Source: Flammulina velutipes
Lineage: Eukaryota > Basidiomycota > Agaricomycetes > Agaricales > Physalacriaceae
Length of the DNA stretch: 64,000 nt
Reading direction: 5' to 3'
Assembly: GCA_011800155.1 (NCBI GenBank)
Contig: CM022369.1
Location: 3,782,001 to 3,846,000, forward strand
Shown: positions 44,362 through 56,463 of the stretch, piece by piece
Numbering within the stretch: position 1 is the first letter of the stretch
Layout: each line of letters starts with the position of its first letter
Notes under the pieces: model-generated
The model's database searches: none
What the model was told of the DNA's origin: nothing
The model's input: the letters and a program-made list of their open reading frames with translations, nothing else
Position numbers and translations under genes: made by a program

Positions 44362-45123
44362 ATGACTGACACCTGCGCGTCCCCGTCAGCCCTTTCCAGG
44401 CGCTGTTCGCTGATCCCTCCTCCAATTATCATCATCGACTCGGATTCTAACGGGAAACTATACGCCGTAGAGCAAAGTGGCACCTCGCAGACGATAGAAG
44501 GGGATGGAATGAAAGCAAAAGCTCAGAAGGATCAACATCTCACTCCCCCACGTGTTCCACTGGGAAAGATAACGATGCAGCCGGTATGTCTCGCCTGTCT
44601 CCTCATATCCGTAGAGCTTATCGCAGTCCAGGCGTGCTATAAGTGATCCTTTCCTTCCGATATAGTCTTGTTGGACCACATCCCCGTCTACCTAGAGACC
44701 TATCCAGACGAATACCTTGCGCCACGCTCTCGGAAAGTCCCGAAGGCAGCGTCCAGGACACCGTGCGGCCCAATAGTGTCACCGTTCCAGCTTAGGACAC
44801 CTAATACACCGTCATCGAGTTTCCTAATCCCCTCTTCGCTCTGCTCCAGCGAGTCGTGCTTGTCGTCCTCGTCATCGATTTTCCCGTCACCGATTTCCAT
44901 TGACGAGATTGAAAGTGCGCCTATTTTCTTTACATGCTACCCTTCGGTGTCGGATGAGGAGGAGGTTGACCTCTCGATGCTTCCTGCACCGTCGTTTGCA
45001 ATGTCGATGATGGGTGGCGTGATGGAAATGGCGGTAGAGTTCGTGCCGCCTAGAAGGAGGGATGTGAGCTTCGGGAGACAAATTAATCAAGTAGATGTAA
45101 TACACATGTATAGTTCTTCTTGA
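44362..45123 (+). CDS. hypothetical Ser/Pro-rich protein, splicing uncertain
   Basis: An ATG at 44362 opens MTDTCASPSALSRRCSLIPP, containing IIIIDSDSNGK. From about 44668 a second open segment reads LDHIPVYLETYPDEYLAPRS, a Ser-rich run (SSLCSSESCLSSSSSIFPSP) and ends VDVIHMYSSS at 45123. An intron between them (GTATGT at 44583 to TAG near 44665) gives the wrong phase, so either another splice site is used or the two parts are separate. The second segment has amino-acid bias of a real disordered protein. Function unknown. Confidence 0.4.
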
Positions 45124-45658
45124 ACCCCTCCACCGCTGTGGGAGAACTTGTTCAGAACGAGGCCCTTTTCAGTGTAGATCATGGAGAAATTGAGAACATG
45201 ATTGGTCTTATTCCACATATAATGGTCTCGCGAGAGCAGCGAGTTCCTTCTTGTGCCTTTCGCCTTGAAAAGGGTGTCAGGCGTCTGAAGAAGCCTTGGG
45301 GGGGTAGAGCTTATGATGTTGGACCACTGCTTCACGACAAACATAGATGCATACATATCATTCCTCAAGTTCGTACTACGTGATTTTACCCTCTTTAAAC
45401 AGTGTCGAGCTCGTGTTCGGACGCGGCAGACTCGCCTGCCGCTGGTACGGAACGGAAAAGCCGTTGGAAACTCCTCGGAACCTTGGTCCTTTCTGGCTGT
45501 TGCTCACTACCCCTCGTCCCGCTGAGGTCATCCTCTGGCCTCTTCCCAAGCCTAAATCTTTTGGTGTTGATACCTCCCCCGAGGCGAGGCAGGAACGACC
45601 GCCAGGCTCCTTTAGATCGCAAAGCTTCTCTTCTGCTTCTCTGCAATAATGCTTCAGG
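45124..45658. other. gene-free stretch
   Basis: Convergent 3' flanks. Open frames on both strands (45087-45368 minus, 45402-45743 plus) show no family pattern. Confidence 0.45.
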
Positions 45659-48600
45659 TCAGCTTAAACAACAAGCCAATGGCCATAGACAAACCTCTCT
45701 ATCCTCAAAGAAAGCATCCAGTTCTTGTATCCCGAGTTGGTAACACTCTGGAAACGGTTTATCCTCTTCAGTGGGAGGGAATGAAGGCGCATCTTCGCCA
45801 CACATGTAGGCAGCCCTTTGTTGCCAAACAGGATGGTCCGGTTCGATGCTAGCAAGCAACGAAAGTGTTGCTTTTCGATCAAAAATGTACTCGAAAAGAT
45901 AGCCTCGCCAGTCGCTCTCACGAGACTTAGCCAGTGCCATAACTCCGCACACCGCAAATAGATGATGTGTCATATGGAGGTACGCCACACAACGTCGGTG
46001 AAGATCGGGCGGAAGCGACCTACGCGAAAGTCCAAGGACGAACCCGCCTACGATCAGGCAGTATGTTGCAAACACATATGTTACCGTCTCTGGAGTGATC
46101 AATGAGAGGAAGTCGACTTCCACGAATTTCTCGTATGCATGGGGAACATCTCGATACAGGGAATCCGTCCAAGTCTGGAGTAGACGACTGATCTGTGGAT
46201 GATGGATGGTTTCAGGCGGACAGGATGTGCAGACTCCTAGCAGACGATTGACTACCAGTTGCAACAGCAGAGGGCTAAAATCCGTCTCGGTATTTCCCGT
46301 CGACGACTTGGAGAGTGCAGTGTAGTTCAAGCGTACCCAATCGTGATAAAGATGCACAGCTTTCGGGTCCAGCTCCACGTAATCCCTTTCCTCTTCATCC
46401 AACCCATCATAGGAAAACAACACTTCAAAGCTTTTCTGTGCTTCTGCGTCATCCGTCAGAAGCGAAAGTAGCTGTTCTGCACTGGTACCGATTGCTTGGA
46501 AAGTTTGCTGTGTCAACTGCGAGTTCTGCGAGAAGGAGACGATCTCCTTCCAAACACCTCTCAACCCAGCAAGAGCAGCATTTGGGGAAAGCGAGTAGGA
46601 AAAAAGGAGGAAATTGTGAACCATGAGGAGGCTCTGCAACTCGATGGAGTCTGGAAGAAGTGGATTTGGCGTGTATTTGGTTTTGAAAATGAGGGTCAGG
46701 TATAAAAGTCGCTGCAGCGACGATCGAAGTGATGGGTGGATGATTGGTACTAAGGCGGGACCCTCCGAGTTGTAGTCAGACTCGGGATCAGGAGAAGTCG
46801 TCGTAGGAAACGCCAGGACACAAAGATGCGTGAGATGCGCCCCAAATCTGGTGGGCAGGGTCGGAAGGCTGTGATTTCTGGACAGACAATGAAGGAATAT
46901 GCCCTGCCACACATGGATTGGCAAGACAATGAATTTGCCAGTTTGGGATGCTATGATGATACGAGAAAGGAAATCAGTAGATGCCCACTGTGTCCCGTCC
47001 TCGTGGAATAGGTCACAGCCACTGGTCAAGAATGTCGCCTCCAAAGAAAAGGGGATCTCTGATGCGTCAGAGCGTGGAAAACGCAGGCCCGCCAGGAAAA
47101 AATGAACTTGTTCAGGATTATCCACGATACCGCAAGCGAACCGTGCCCTGTAAAGCCTTTCCACTCTCCTGTCCTCCCCAGGCAATGGCACAGAGACCAT
47201 GTAAATCCACTGGGTCACAGTTTTGATGAGGGGAGAAAGAAAAGCTTGAAAGTCCACTTCGTGACCAAGTGTTCGTAAATCACTCTTCAAAGCCACGGAA
47301 AACGAACCGAGAGACTGGACGGCTATGCTCTTCGTTGGTAAATTCGACGTCGTTCGGATCAACCACGAGACTGCATCAAAGGAGATTGTCTCAATGATTT
47401 TGTGACTGGCGGCGGCTGAAGCGCGACACTCAATGTCCTTGAGGGTAGGAATCCCCTTTGGACTGATAGGCGGTGGCGCTTCCAGATCGAGTGCAGCAAC
47501 AACGTCACGGCGGGCTGATCTCAACTGATGTTGAAAAAACTCCCGGATACTTGCTGCGACATGGGCACTGGACTCAGACGACGATTCATCCGATGTTGGG
47601 ATACCATTCGCCTGTGAAAGGGCTTCCTTAAGTTGGCCCCTCACAAACGTCATGAATGGAAGGAAGAGCGACGGAACGGCGTGAACAAACACGTTCAGAA
47701 TGTCAGAGAATGGTGTACGATATGGGCATTGAGAGTATGCGAGGGGAAGAATGTTCAAGATGAAGTACATTCCATAGACTATGACGGTGATTGACGCAAC
47801 GACATATGCCAAGGGGCGGGAGAGAGGAAAGAGGAAGACAACGAGACCGACCAAGAAGAAACACAAAGTGATGTGCAAAACGATAGGCAAAAGGCCGACG
47901 ATGGTCATCACGCGCCACTTCTGCAGTCCATCGTACCGGTACTGGCGGATGAGGCTGCGATCTCGGTATGTTCCTGACGTTGGCGACATGTATTGATGCA
48001 ACCACTGTTTGACGAGAACCGCCAGTAATGCCGTACATAAGCTGAGTGTGAGGCTCGTGAACCAGAGTCCATTGACCCAGAAGTCGGTCGAGGATGGGCC
48101 AGAGACCATCTCACTGCGCGGCACCATCTCGGGGGAAGTGCCATTCGCGAGTGCACGTTGGATCATGACCGTCTCGGCGAGGAGGGAAGTGGATACCGCG
48201 ATGAAGTTGTTTGATAGCGCTTGAGATGTCTGGGCAACGAACGTGGAGAGGACGGCGGAGAACAGACCAGCCTGTAGAGAGCGTAAGCTAGGAGTTCATC
48301 GACTGTGAATGAGGAGAGACACATACAAAGACAAGAAGGAGATCTAGGCCATTGCGCGCTTCACCGATCATATCGGCATCGAAGATCGCACACTCTTCGA
48401 GATACACTCTCCAAACGCGAGCGTTAGGGGATCGCTCTTGATAGATGGGATCTTCCGGAAAACGTTGCTCATAGTCAAAGTTGTCTGTTTAAACCTGAGA
48501 TCAGTAAAGGCTACCTCAAGATGGATAACATGCATTACCTAGGGGATGTTTGGTGGCGGGAGGTGCTTCCGATGGGATGTTCTCTGTCGCCAAGCGATTA

Positions 48601-48905
48601 TCTACAGTGGGATTCGGAAGAGATGGATGCGTGGGCGGGTTTGACTCTCTATGAGATGATTCTGCATGAGATATACTATCTGGAAGAGATGGGGGTATGG
48701 ATGAGGATGATCTATCCTGACGAGACTGGTGTTCGACCTGACCCACAGAGGAGTCCGAGTCAGTTACAGCCGGGCTGGATGTCGTACTTTCCTCAACGTC
48801 AGGCACAGGAGAACGAGAACTTCGTGTGCTGCGTGAGGGTGAGATACTGGCAGGACGTGAAAGGGTTTGTCTCGTCCACGACCCAACGTTGGACGTGGAG
48901 GACAT
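45659..48905 (-). CDS. DUF6535-domain transmembrane protein (1045 aa)
   Basis: Three exons, 48905-48539, 48484-48327 and 48271-45659, sum to 3138 nt and join in phase. A disordered Ser-rich N-terminus (MSSTSNVGSWTRQTLSRPAS) leads to the DUF6535 domain. Its landmarks are VYLEECAIFDADMIGEARNG, LDLLLVFAGLFSAVLSTFVA, NNFIAVSTSLLAETVMIQRA, WFTSLTLSLCTALLAVLVKQ, RQYRYDGLQKWRV and IVLHITLCFFLVGLVVFLFP. At least four transmembrane helices lie in this part. The long C-terminal ~600 residues are helical and soluble-looking, unrecognised. DUF6535 proteins are abundant in Agaricomycetes and of unknown function. An upstream in-frame ATG at 49055 exists, but the chosen start fits the family better. Confidence 0.9.
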
Positions 48906-49176
48906 TGGAATCCTGGGGTTGACTGTGATGAGGGTACAAGATAAGCCGCCTTTACATAGCCTCCATGTCGCCTTGTGCATCCATCGACATCTTTTCTGAT
49001 CTTGTGGGTCCAAACGGATTGCCGTGCCGTAGGTATTAATCACCTGAGAATGCAAAATTCAAGCTTCATTCAATCTACTTATAGTCGGTGAGTCTGTTAC
49101 ATTCATACTGTATCAACGAATGACCACAGACAACGTCAATCGAATTGATGGTGGGCGGAATCAAAGAGAACGATCG

Positions 49177-49220
49177 TTGTGTGGCGTTGTTTACCCTTTC
49201 TCTTCTTACCACCATCATCC
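49177..49220 (+). promoter_or_regulatory. recurrent GTGTGGCG...TACCACCATCATC element
   Basis: TTGTGTGGCGTTGTTTACCC followed by CTTACCACCATCATCCTCAA. It is about 2 kb before protease 5, with the hAT MITE inserted in between. Confidence 0.5.
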
Positions 49221-49854
49221 TCAAATCATTATAAGTAGTTGTCTGATGATCCACAGCTTATTTTATGCTCCTGTATCTCAACAGATAACGAAGGACACGG
49301 GCCATGTTCCATATGAATTGGGAAGGACTATTCTACGACGAGATGCAGCGCTGGTAGAATGACTCCGTCTGGACTTGCTCTGGTGCGTCTCCTTGTCCCG
49401 CCTGAACGCAATCAACCCATTTAATTCGTCTAGAATTTCGTCGTAGTCATCACCGTAGACTCGCGTTAATGTGTCTCCCTTTGAATCGTACCAGGCTTGC
49501 TTTCTGTTAACGGTCCCGACACGCAAAGGATCAACATTGTCTCTATCGAATACAATGACGAGTCTCGCTTTGTCTGTGATTTCTCAACTCTTTATAACCA
49601 CAGCATTCAAAACGCTCTTGTTACCGGAAAGCGAAAACCCAACGGAAGCTGACACAGGTCGACTGCGCTTACCTCCTACCCGCCTCCTGCGGCTATATCC
49701 AGCATCGGCCGACCCGCCTTTCTGGTTTCAAGATTTCCTTGCCTCCGGGCGGTGCTCGAGGGCTGAGGAAATCAAATCAACGATGGCGATACCGGCTACA
49801 ACGCTGACAAAACTATTCGGCCCGCAAACTAGTCTAGGACTCATGTATAGGGAG

Positions 49855-50359
49855 TAGTGTTGCCGTGAGCGTGAGTTGGCTCAGTGTGAGCCGCGGCTCA
49901 GCTCAGCTCATTGCCATTTAAGGGCAGCTCATTGATGGCTCGCTGATGGGGCGGTCGTGGCGTCGTAAATAGGTCAGCAGTGTATATCTCGAAGGTTGTT
50001 GAAGGGTAACATTTAGAAGTTGCTCTCAATCGTAAATATAGGTCATACAATACTATTTTGGCTCAATTCAGAGTGTCCCACCTCACTTAATCTATGCCAG
50101 GATTGTCAAGTCATCCGGCACTGCTATTCCTCTTGGTTATAGGTGTAGAATTGACCGGGATACATTGTCAGAGGTTTAACTAAGTATATCCTAGAAATTT
50201 ACAGACATAGAAGGCCGCGAGGTTGTCCTACTAGTGAGAACGAACTGTGAGGAGAGTGTGAGCCATCAATGAGCCGTGAGCCATCATGAGCTGAGCCATC
50301 ACGAGCCAACATGTCGATCAAAGCTCAGCTCAGCTCAGGCTCAGCTCACGGCAACACTA
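49855..50359. mobile_element. non-autonomous hAT element with perfect 8 bp target duplication
   Basis: The termini TAGTGTTGCCGTGAGC and GCTCACGGCAACACTA are exact inverse copies. The eight-base direct repeat ATAGGGAG flanks both sides (49847-49854 and 50360-50367). GCTCAGCTCA clusters lie near both ends as in the element at 14665. The 505 bp body is non-coding. The two elements share the first 11 terminal bases and belong to one family. Confidence 0.94.
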
Positions 50360-51186
50360 ATAGGGAGGCATAGAGGCTCGCCTCGGACTTCGAATATAAT
50401 GATGGCCAGTGTTGGAGCCGACGGACCGTCGATTCCCGAGATTCAGATCCAGCGCAATACCCTCCACGGTCAACATCTCAATGTCATCGTCGCGAATCGT
50501 CGCTTATACAGCTTTCGAAGATTAATACATCGAACACATCAACAAATGTTACTGGAGAGTTACACGGCTAGATACCAATTGTGGCGCATCCATATTACAG
50601 TCTACCGGAGTTATTTCACCACGACTGGTGCAGGAAATTCAAACGGAGCAAGTATATCGCTCTAGGTACATGACAATTCCCAGCAAGCTATTTCTCTGAA
50701 GAGAGAGTGGACGAAGTATCGACCAAATCTAGGGTCATCACATTATTTAAACTCCGAGGTGAGCCTCTACGCCTCCCTATAAACGAATTCCAGACTCTAC
50801 TCAGAAATATTCGTGAGCATCCCTTTGATTTCTCGTAGAGGCTGGTTAACGAGACTACCCGCAAACCACATTAGCCACAAAATCTCGCCTCTCGAGCGAC
50901 AGGATGTCGTAGACGTTCCCGGTCTATCCGTTCGCCAAGGAATTGCATCATAGCGCCCATTTTGCCTCACTACCAGTTCCAATACGTGAATTCAACACCC
51001 AATCCTTCGTCGATCAAACCAGTTTCAACTTTTCTTGTTAACAGCACCACATTATGTACTACGTCGGCATGCCGCATAGACAAACACCAATGCATTCGAC
51101 GACATGCCAGTGTCGTAGGCGCTGATCACACTTGCTGACCGTTTAAATACTCATCTCACACTCACCTAACAGTACAACAAAACACC

Positions 51187-52792
51187 ATGCATCTCAAAAA
51201 TGTCCTCATTCCTGCTTCGCTCTCCGCAACGCTCGTATTCGCATCTCCAATGGGAAACACTCCCAGCGCACGAGAATACCTTGACCGCCGCGCTCCCGGT
51301 GCAGAAGCGACGCTAAAGGACACAGGAAAGACACAATACACCACCAAAATTACCTTGGACGGCCAAGACTACGATGTCGGCCTCAGCACGGGAATGTGTG
51401 TTCTCTCAAGCCCATCTCCACTTCCCCACAACTGACCGAATCCAGCTCCACGTCTTGGGTCGCCTCGTCTGACTCAGGCGCCTCCGGAAAAGCTTCAGGC
51501 TCCGAGTCTTTTATAGATCGAAAAATTGAAGGTAAATGCCCTCCTTTTGTGTAATTCAACAGCTTGACCCCTCAATTCAGGCCAGACTAAGGAAGCTGAT
51601 CTTTCCTTTGCTGGCTTCAAGGTCCCTTCTCAAAGCTATGGTGCGTACGTTCCACCAACCACATGAACGATAATGGATGTCTTTCTAGTAATCTCCAGTC
51701 CCCAGCCGGGAGGACCGAAAGGCGAATTAGGGCTCAAAATTGATCGGGGTCAAAGCAAAATCAACAGCCCCCTCCTACATATTTTCGAACAAGAGCAGAA
51801 TCCCATGCGCCACACGGTGACGATTCAGCTGGGTCGTTCCCCAGGTTCGTCTCTCCTTCTTCCTCGACGCATGGTTTTCTGATAAGTTGATAGAGGGCGG
51901 GAAACTTGGTATAGGCGCATCGACGGTCTGTAAAGGGATTGAAGATCAACCTGAGCTCAAAGCCACTTCGAAAATGTCCGACTATCAGTTCGTCATCGAC
52001 GATTTCGCTGCGATGGTTGGTGACAGGCTTATCTCTGCGCCGGAGGTATCCAAGACGCCGAACACCATGATCGCGCCTGAACTGGCTCTCAATCAAGTAT
52101 CCGAGTACGTCCACTTTCTCGGATTTGGCAGGCAATGAAAATAACCGTCTGTTTAGGCAGCTGGCTCTCGAGATATACGGTGATTTGGGTGAGCTGAAGA
52201 GTGTGGACGGTCTCGGGAACGTATGGCTCGTCCCTTGTTCCGAAAAACTGAGGATTACATTCCGGTTCCATGGGAAGGAGATTGATATACATCCTTTGGA
52301 TGCCACACTGTGAGTTCCTCTTTTTGCCATGCATGTGAACAAATGATCGAGCGGATGAACAGCGAGCCGAAGGAGCTAGGAAAAGAAGAGATCGTGAAGA
52401 ATGGAAAGAAAATGTGTATCGGATCAGTGAGTTCTCTTTCTCCGCCCTGAACGTTTAGTACAATGAACGCTTCGATAGTTCCAACCTATCAACGTTCCGA
52501 ATACCGAACTCGACCTAATCCTCGGTGTGCCATTCCGTGAGTACTTCCAATTCCTGGTACTTAACAGCGGGGGATATTGACCTATTCCGTCCCAGTCCGT
52601 AACGCCTGTGCGTTGATGAACTATGGCGAAAAGCTCTCGGGTAACCTGGGCAATGATCGCTACATGCAATTCCTGCCCACTACGGAGTGGGAGAAAGGTG
52701 AGTTGTCTATTCCTTCGACGAGTATAGTATGCTGATTGAGATGTTGTACTTTAGGGGAGAAGGAGTTCGAGGAGGCTAGGTCGAAGATGTGA
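51187..52792 (+). CDS. pepsin-like protein 5, catalytic aspartates lost (pseudoprotease)
   Basis: The fold and exon plan follow proteases 1-4: signal peptide MHLKNVLIPASLSATLVFA, TQYTTKITLDGQDYDVGL, EADLSFAGFKVPSQSY, NVWLVPCSEKLRITF, IDIHPLDATL, GKKMCIGS, LDLILGVPF and RNACALMNYGEKL. The first active site, normally DTGS, reads LSTG-I-STSWVAS, with Ser for Asp. The second, normally VDSGFSFNQVP, reads IAPELALNQVSE, with no Asp. The C-terminal Cys pair is also gone (ends FEEARSKM). No stop or frameshift is seen over about ten exons, which argues for selection to keep a non-proteolytic secreted protein. Confidence 0.8.
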
Positions 52793-53915
52793 TTGTATGT
52801 AGTACAATGCCTAATGATGAAACTTGTGCGCGCCATCGTCCCTCTGTACAAAAATCAGGATATTGTGGCTTCCTCGCTCAATTATTGCCAAAGACTGGTT
52901 GTCGCCGTCAACCCGTGTCAGTCAACGAAACATTGTGTGATCTTATTTGTTCTTCCTCCTCTTCCTACCACCATCATCCTTAAATAACACACTTTATTCG
53001 ATAGACGCTGCAAGTCAACATTGCTACTGCGGTGCGATTCTGTACAAGAAGGAACATGCACAAATGTTATGTGTGAGTGAACCGTTGGAGCTTCCATGTC
53101 CTGATCCTTTATCCATTACTGTTAGTCTCGTCTCGAACAGATATCAACAGAAACCCGAAAACAACACGGGCTTAGGAGAGTCATGTCCCGTTGGGAAGGA
53201 TGTCGAACAGCATCAGCGGATATCTAGAGGATGGCTCTGCCTCGATTTGCGCCGGTGTCTCCTTGTCCCACCTGGACACCACTGACTGAAGGTACCCGCA
53301 AGTACCTGCCTAATCTTCCCTCCCGGTTTTCATGCATCCATTCTGTCCATGGCGAGCTATGTCTCCTCCTTTCGCGTAGCTCTTCGTATCAACATGCACA
53401 TATACTATGGTCTCTCGTCACCGTATGCACACAAAACGAACATCCAGGGGAAACTTACGCAGACCAGCCACGCTTGGACTTATAGGTCCATTACAACTAC
53501 ATCCATCACCGGTTGCATTTTCGTCCTCGCCAACCGGTCTATGACAGATCGACCAAGCATTGCCTTAACGACGACTGGACGGTTTGACGACACCAATTCT
53601 GACTACCACGCGGACGAGATGCGCCGCGCAGCTTGGACTATGAGCTCCTTAGTCACCTATCTCGCGGAATGAAATCGTAGACGGTGCCCGTATGTACATC
53701 CACCGAGTGATAGCGTTGACACTCATTTTGGCAGAACACTAGTTGTGATGTGCGGAACCTGCGGCCTGTCGATCATAGCAATGCATCAGTAACCTTTCTA
53801 CTAAGTAAGCAGTGGCGACGCGGCCAGTTCAGTAAATCGTCGGCATGTCATATCCACCCCTCATGCTTCGCTTAAATACGCGCCCCACATTCACAACACA
53901 GCACAACACAACACT
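52793..53915. other. gene-free stretch upstream of protease 6
   Basis: It contains the recurrent element at 52933-52980 and unrecognised open frames, the longest at 53349-53672 (+). Confidence 0.5.
52933..52980 (+). promoter_or_regulatory. recurrent element, GTGTG...TACCACCATCATC
   Basis: TTGTGTGATCTTATTTG followed by CTTCCTACCACCATCATCCT. The GGCG core of the first part has been lost here while the ACC part is exact. Confidence 0.45.
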
Positions 53916-55565
53916 ATGCATCTCCGAAATATCCTCATCTCCGCTTCCCTATCTGCAAAGCTCGTCTTCGCATCTCCAATCGAGAACGCTCCCAGGTCCT
54001 GGGCACGCGAAGCCCTTGACCGTCGCACCCCCGGCTCAGACGCGGCGCTGAAGAATATGGGAAAGATGCAATACACCACCAAAATTACCTTGAAAGATCA
54101 AGACTACGATGTTGGCCTCAGTACGGGAATGCATGTTGTCCCATACCCATCTGCGCTTCCTCGAAACTCAATGAATCCAGATCCACCTCTTGGGTATCCT
54201 CACCTAACTCAGACGCCTCCATAGGTGACAAAAAGGCCTCGAGCTCCGAGCCTTTCATAGATCGTAAAATCGATGGCAAGTATCGGATCCTCTTCTACGG
54301 AACTGGGTGGCTTACACGGTGATTCTACAGGCCCAACCAAGAAAGCTGATCTTTCCTTCGCTGGCTTCAAGGTCCCTTCCCACAGCTTTAGTGCGTGTAT
54401 CTTACGAATCACAAAGGACCATCATGCTAATGACTCTATAGTAACCTCCAGTTCCCAGCCAGGAGGACCGAAAGGCGAAATAGGGCTTAAAATCGAACGG
54501 GGTCAAAGCAAAGTCAACAGCCCCCTCCTACATATTTTCCAACAAGAGCAGAATCCCATGCGCCACACGGTAGCGATCCAGTTAGGACGTTCTCCAGGTT
54601 CGTTCCATCGTCCCTCATGGGAAGCACGGTTGTCTGATAAGCTTGTAGATGGCGGAAAACTTGGTATAGGTGCATCGACGGTCTGTAAAGGGGTTGAAAA
54701 TCAGCCCAAACTCAAAGTCCCTTCGAAAATGTCCGACTATCAGTTCGTCATCGATAGCTTCGACGTTATGGTTAATAACAAGCTTATCTCTGCTGAAGAG
54801 GTGTCCAAGACGCCGAACGCTATGATTGCGCCTGAACTGCCTCTTAGTCATGTATCCGAGTAAGTGAAATTTCTCAGATATTCAAGCACTGGCAGGAAAA
54901 TAACGATCTTGCTAGACAGTTAGCCCTGGAGATCTATGGGAGCTCGAGTGCTCAAGAGACCACTGTGGATGGTCTTGGTGAAGTATGGCTCGTTCCTTGT
55001 TCCCAAGAGCTCCGTATTACATTCCGGTTCCAAGAGCAGGAGATTGGCATACATCCGCTGGATGCTACACTGTGAGTTCCATCCTATGAGCCAGGTAAAT
55101 AATTGATTTTCTTGGTGAATAGTGATCCTAAGGAGTTAGGGAAAGAAGACATCGTGAAGAACGGAAAGAAAATGTGCATTGGATCGGTGAGTTCCTAGGT
55201 TCCTTCCTGCATAATACCGTTTAGACTTTGACGACTGCTCTCACAGTTCCAACCTATGAACGGTCGTGATACTGACCTTGATCTGATTCTTGGAGCGCCA
55301 TTCCGTGAGTGCTTCAAACCCTGGCGGTTCCTCGAGATATTCAAGTTGAACTTTGCGTTCAGTTCGTAGCGTTTGTGCATTGATGAACTACGGCGAGGCG
55401 CTCATTGGGAATCCGAGAGACGATAGATACATGCAGTTTCTGTCTACTACTGCGGACTGGGAGACAGGTGAGTTGAATCCGGAATTTGAGCAAGTCATTG
55501 GTGACTAATCGGGATGTCTATTTGCAGCGCAGAAGGAATTCACGGGGGCTAGGTCAAAGACGTGA
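53916..55565 (+). CDS. pepsin-like protein 6, catalytic aspartates lost (pseudoprotease)
   Basis: Tandem duplicate of protein 5. The signal peptide begins MHLRNILISASLSAKLVFA. The first active-site position again reads LSTG and the second IAPELPLSHVSE, both without Asp. EVWLVPCSQELRITF, IGIHPLDATL, GKKMCIGS, LDLILGAPF, SVCALMNYGEAL and the end FTGARSKT match. Two introns that start with GT in protein 5 start with GC here (about 54129 and 54275, the latter GGCAAGT, the known GC-AG consensus). Otherwise the gene is intact. It could be expressed, but if GC donors are inefficient its output may be low. Confidence 0.75.
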
Positions 55566-56133
55566 AGAACTACTTGGATAGCGATAGTACTTATGCAGGC
55601 CAAGTTCACGTCGATGGTTTGATAATAATAATTCTCGCCACCAGCATCGTCTCGAAGATCCAGCCGTGATGGATCGAGGATGAATCCTTCATGGATGTCA
55701 GTAGTACATGCAAGCGCGAGCGCATGATTACACGAGCGCAAATGTGGCGGAAAATGCCCAACCAATAGAGATCAGAGCGCGATATGACGGGTCCATACGT
55801 TCGTGCCAAAATCTCCGGGCGATCCTCATTCCAGGTTGTCAATAGGGCAGGTATATAGCAGAAGCCTTCGATGGCGTCAACGATAGCCTGCTCGACGAGA
55901 GCTAGTGCCGTAATGCTGCCTCATGACGAGGGGTATGCAGTACTCGATATTCGATCCATGTCGTGCGGGCCCGGAAGTACTGGAGCAAACACAGAAGAGT
56001 CCTGAGACAAATAGATGGTCCCCGTACCACTCCCTCAGCTTTCTCCTCTCAGCCACTTCATCATCATTATCATCGCCGTCGTCCCAAGCACTGGTCTCGC
56101 TACTGGTAGGACTCCTACGCCCGGCCTCGAACA
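55566..56133. other. gene-free stretch
   Basis: Open frames on both strands at 55505-55842 and 55877-56170 are unrecognised; the latter may be the 3' part or flank of the next gene read in another frame. Confidence 0.4.
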
Positions 56134-56463
56134 TCATAGGACACAAGATTCTTGATCCATTAAACCCCAAAATTCCTCCAGTGTCACTTCATCCCCAGGG
56201 AAGACGTGGAAGAAGCGGATCCCGTCCAACGTTTCCACTGTGTATGACAGACGGCGATGTCCTCCATATCGATAAATGAGCTTCCCGACATGGTATCGCG
56301 AGAGATGGGGGGGGATACAATCGTCGAAGTCGAGCGGTCCCTACTATGACGGTCAGCAGAAATAGACGTCCACATTTGATTACAGACCTGATGGGACAAG
56401 CGCCAGCCAACAGTACCCGTCGTATCGCGTAGACGATGACTGCGCCGTTGCGGGAACGGTCAT
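56134..56463 (-). CDS. small hypothetical protein (93 aa), frame broken at a G run
   Basis: Exon 1 (56463-56388) starts MTVPATAQSSSTRYDGYCWL. An intron (56387-56341) is followed by TARLRRLYPP. If one base is dropped from the G8 run at 56307-56314, the frame continues HLSRYHVGKLIYRYGGHRRL, SYTVETLDGIRFFHVFPGDE and VTLEEFWGLMDQESCVL, then a stop. Coding length becomes 282 nt. The restored part has the look of a real folded protein. I do not recognise it; a longer gene with another exon is possible. Confidence 0.45.

Larger units (their letters stand above)
48906..51186. other. gene-free stretch with hAT MITE upstream of protease 5
   Basis: It contains the recurrent element at 49177-49220, a hAT MITE at 49855-50359 and unrecognised open frames (49471-49857, 50398-50665). 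Part near 49376-49405 matches 53249-53280, so the flank of protease 5 was duplicated with that of protease 6. Confidence 0.5.

Noticed and set aside
46259..47226. Plus-strand frames of 60-100 codons opposite the DUF6535 gene
   Set aside because: Shadows of the long minus-strand coding exon.
53349..53672. 107-codon plus-strand frame before protein 6
   Set aside because: No signal peptide, family pattern or supporting introns; the region is duplicated flank.
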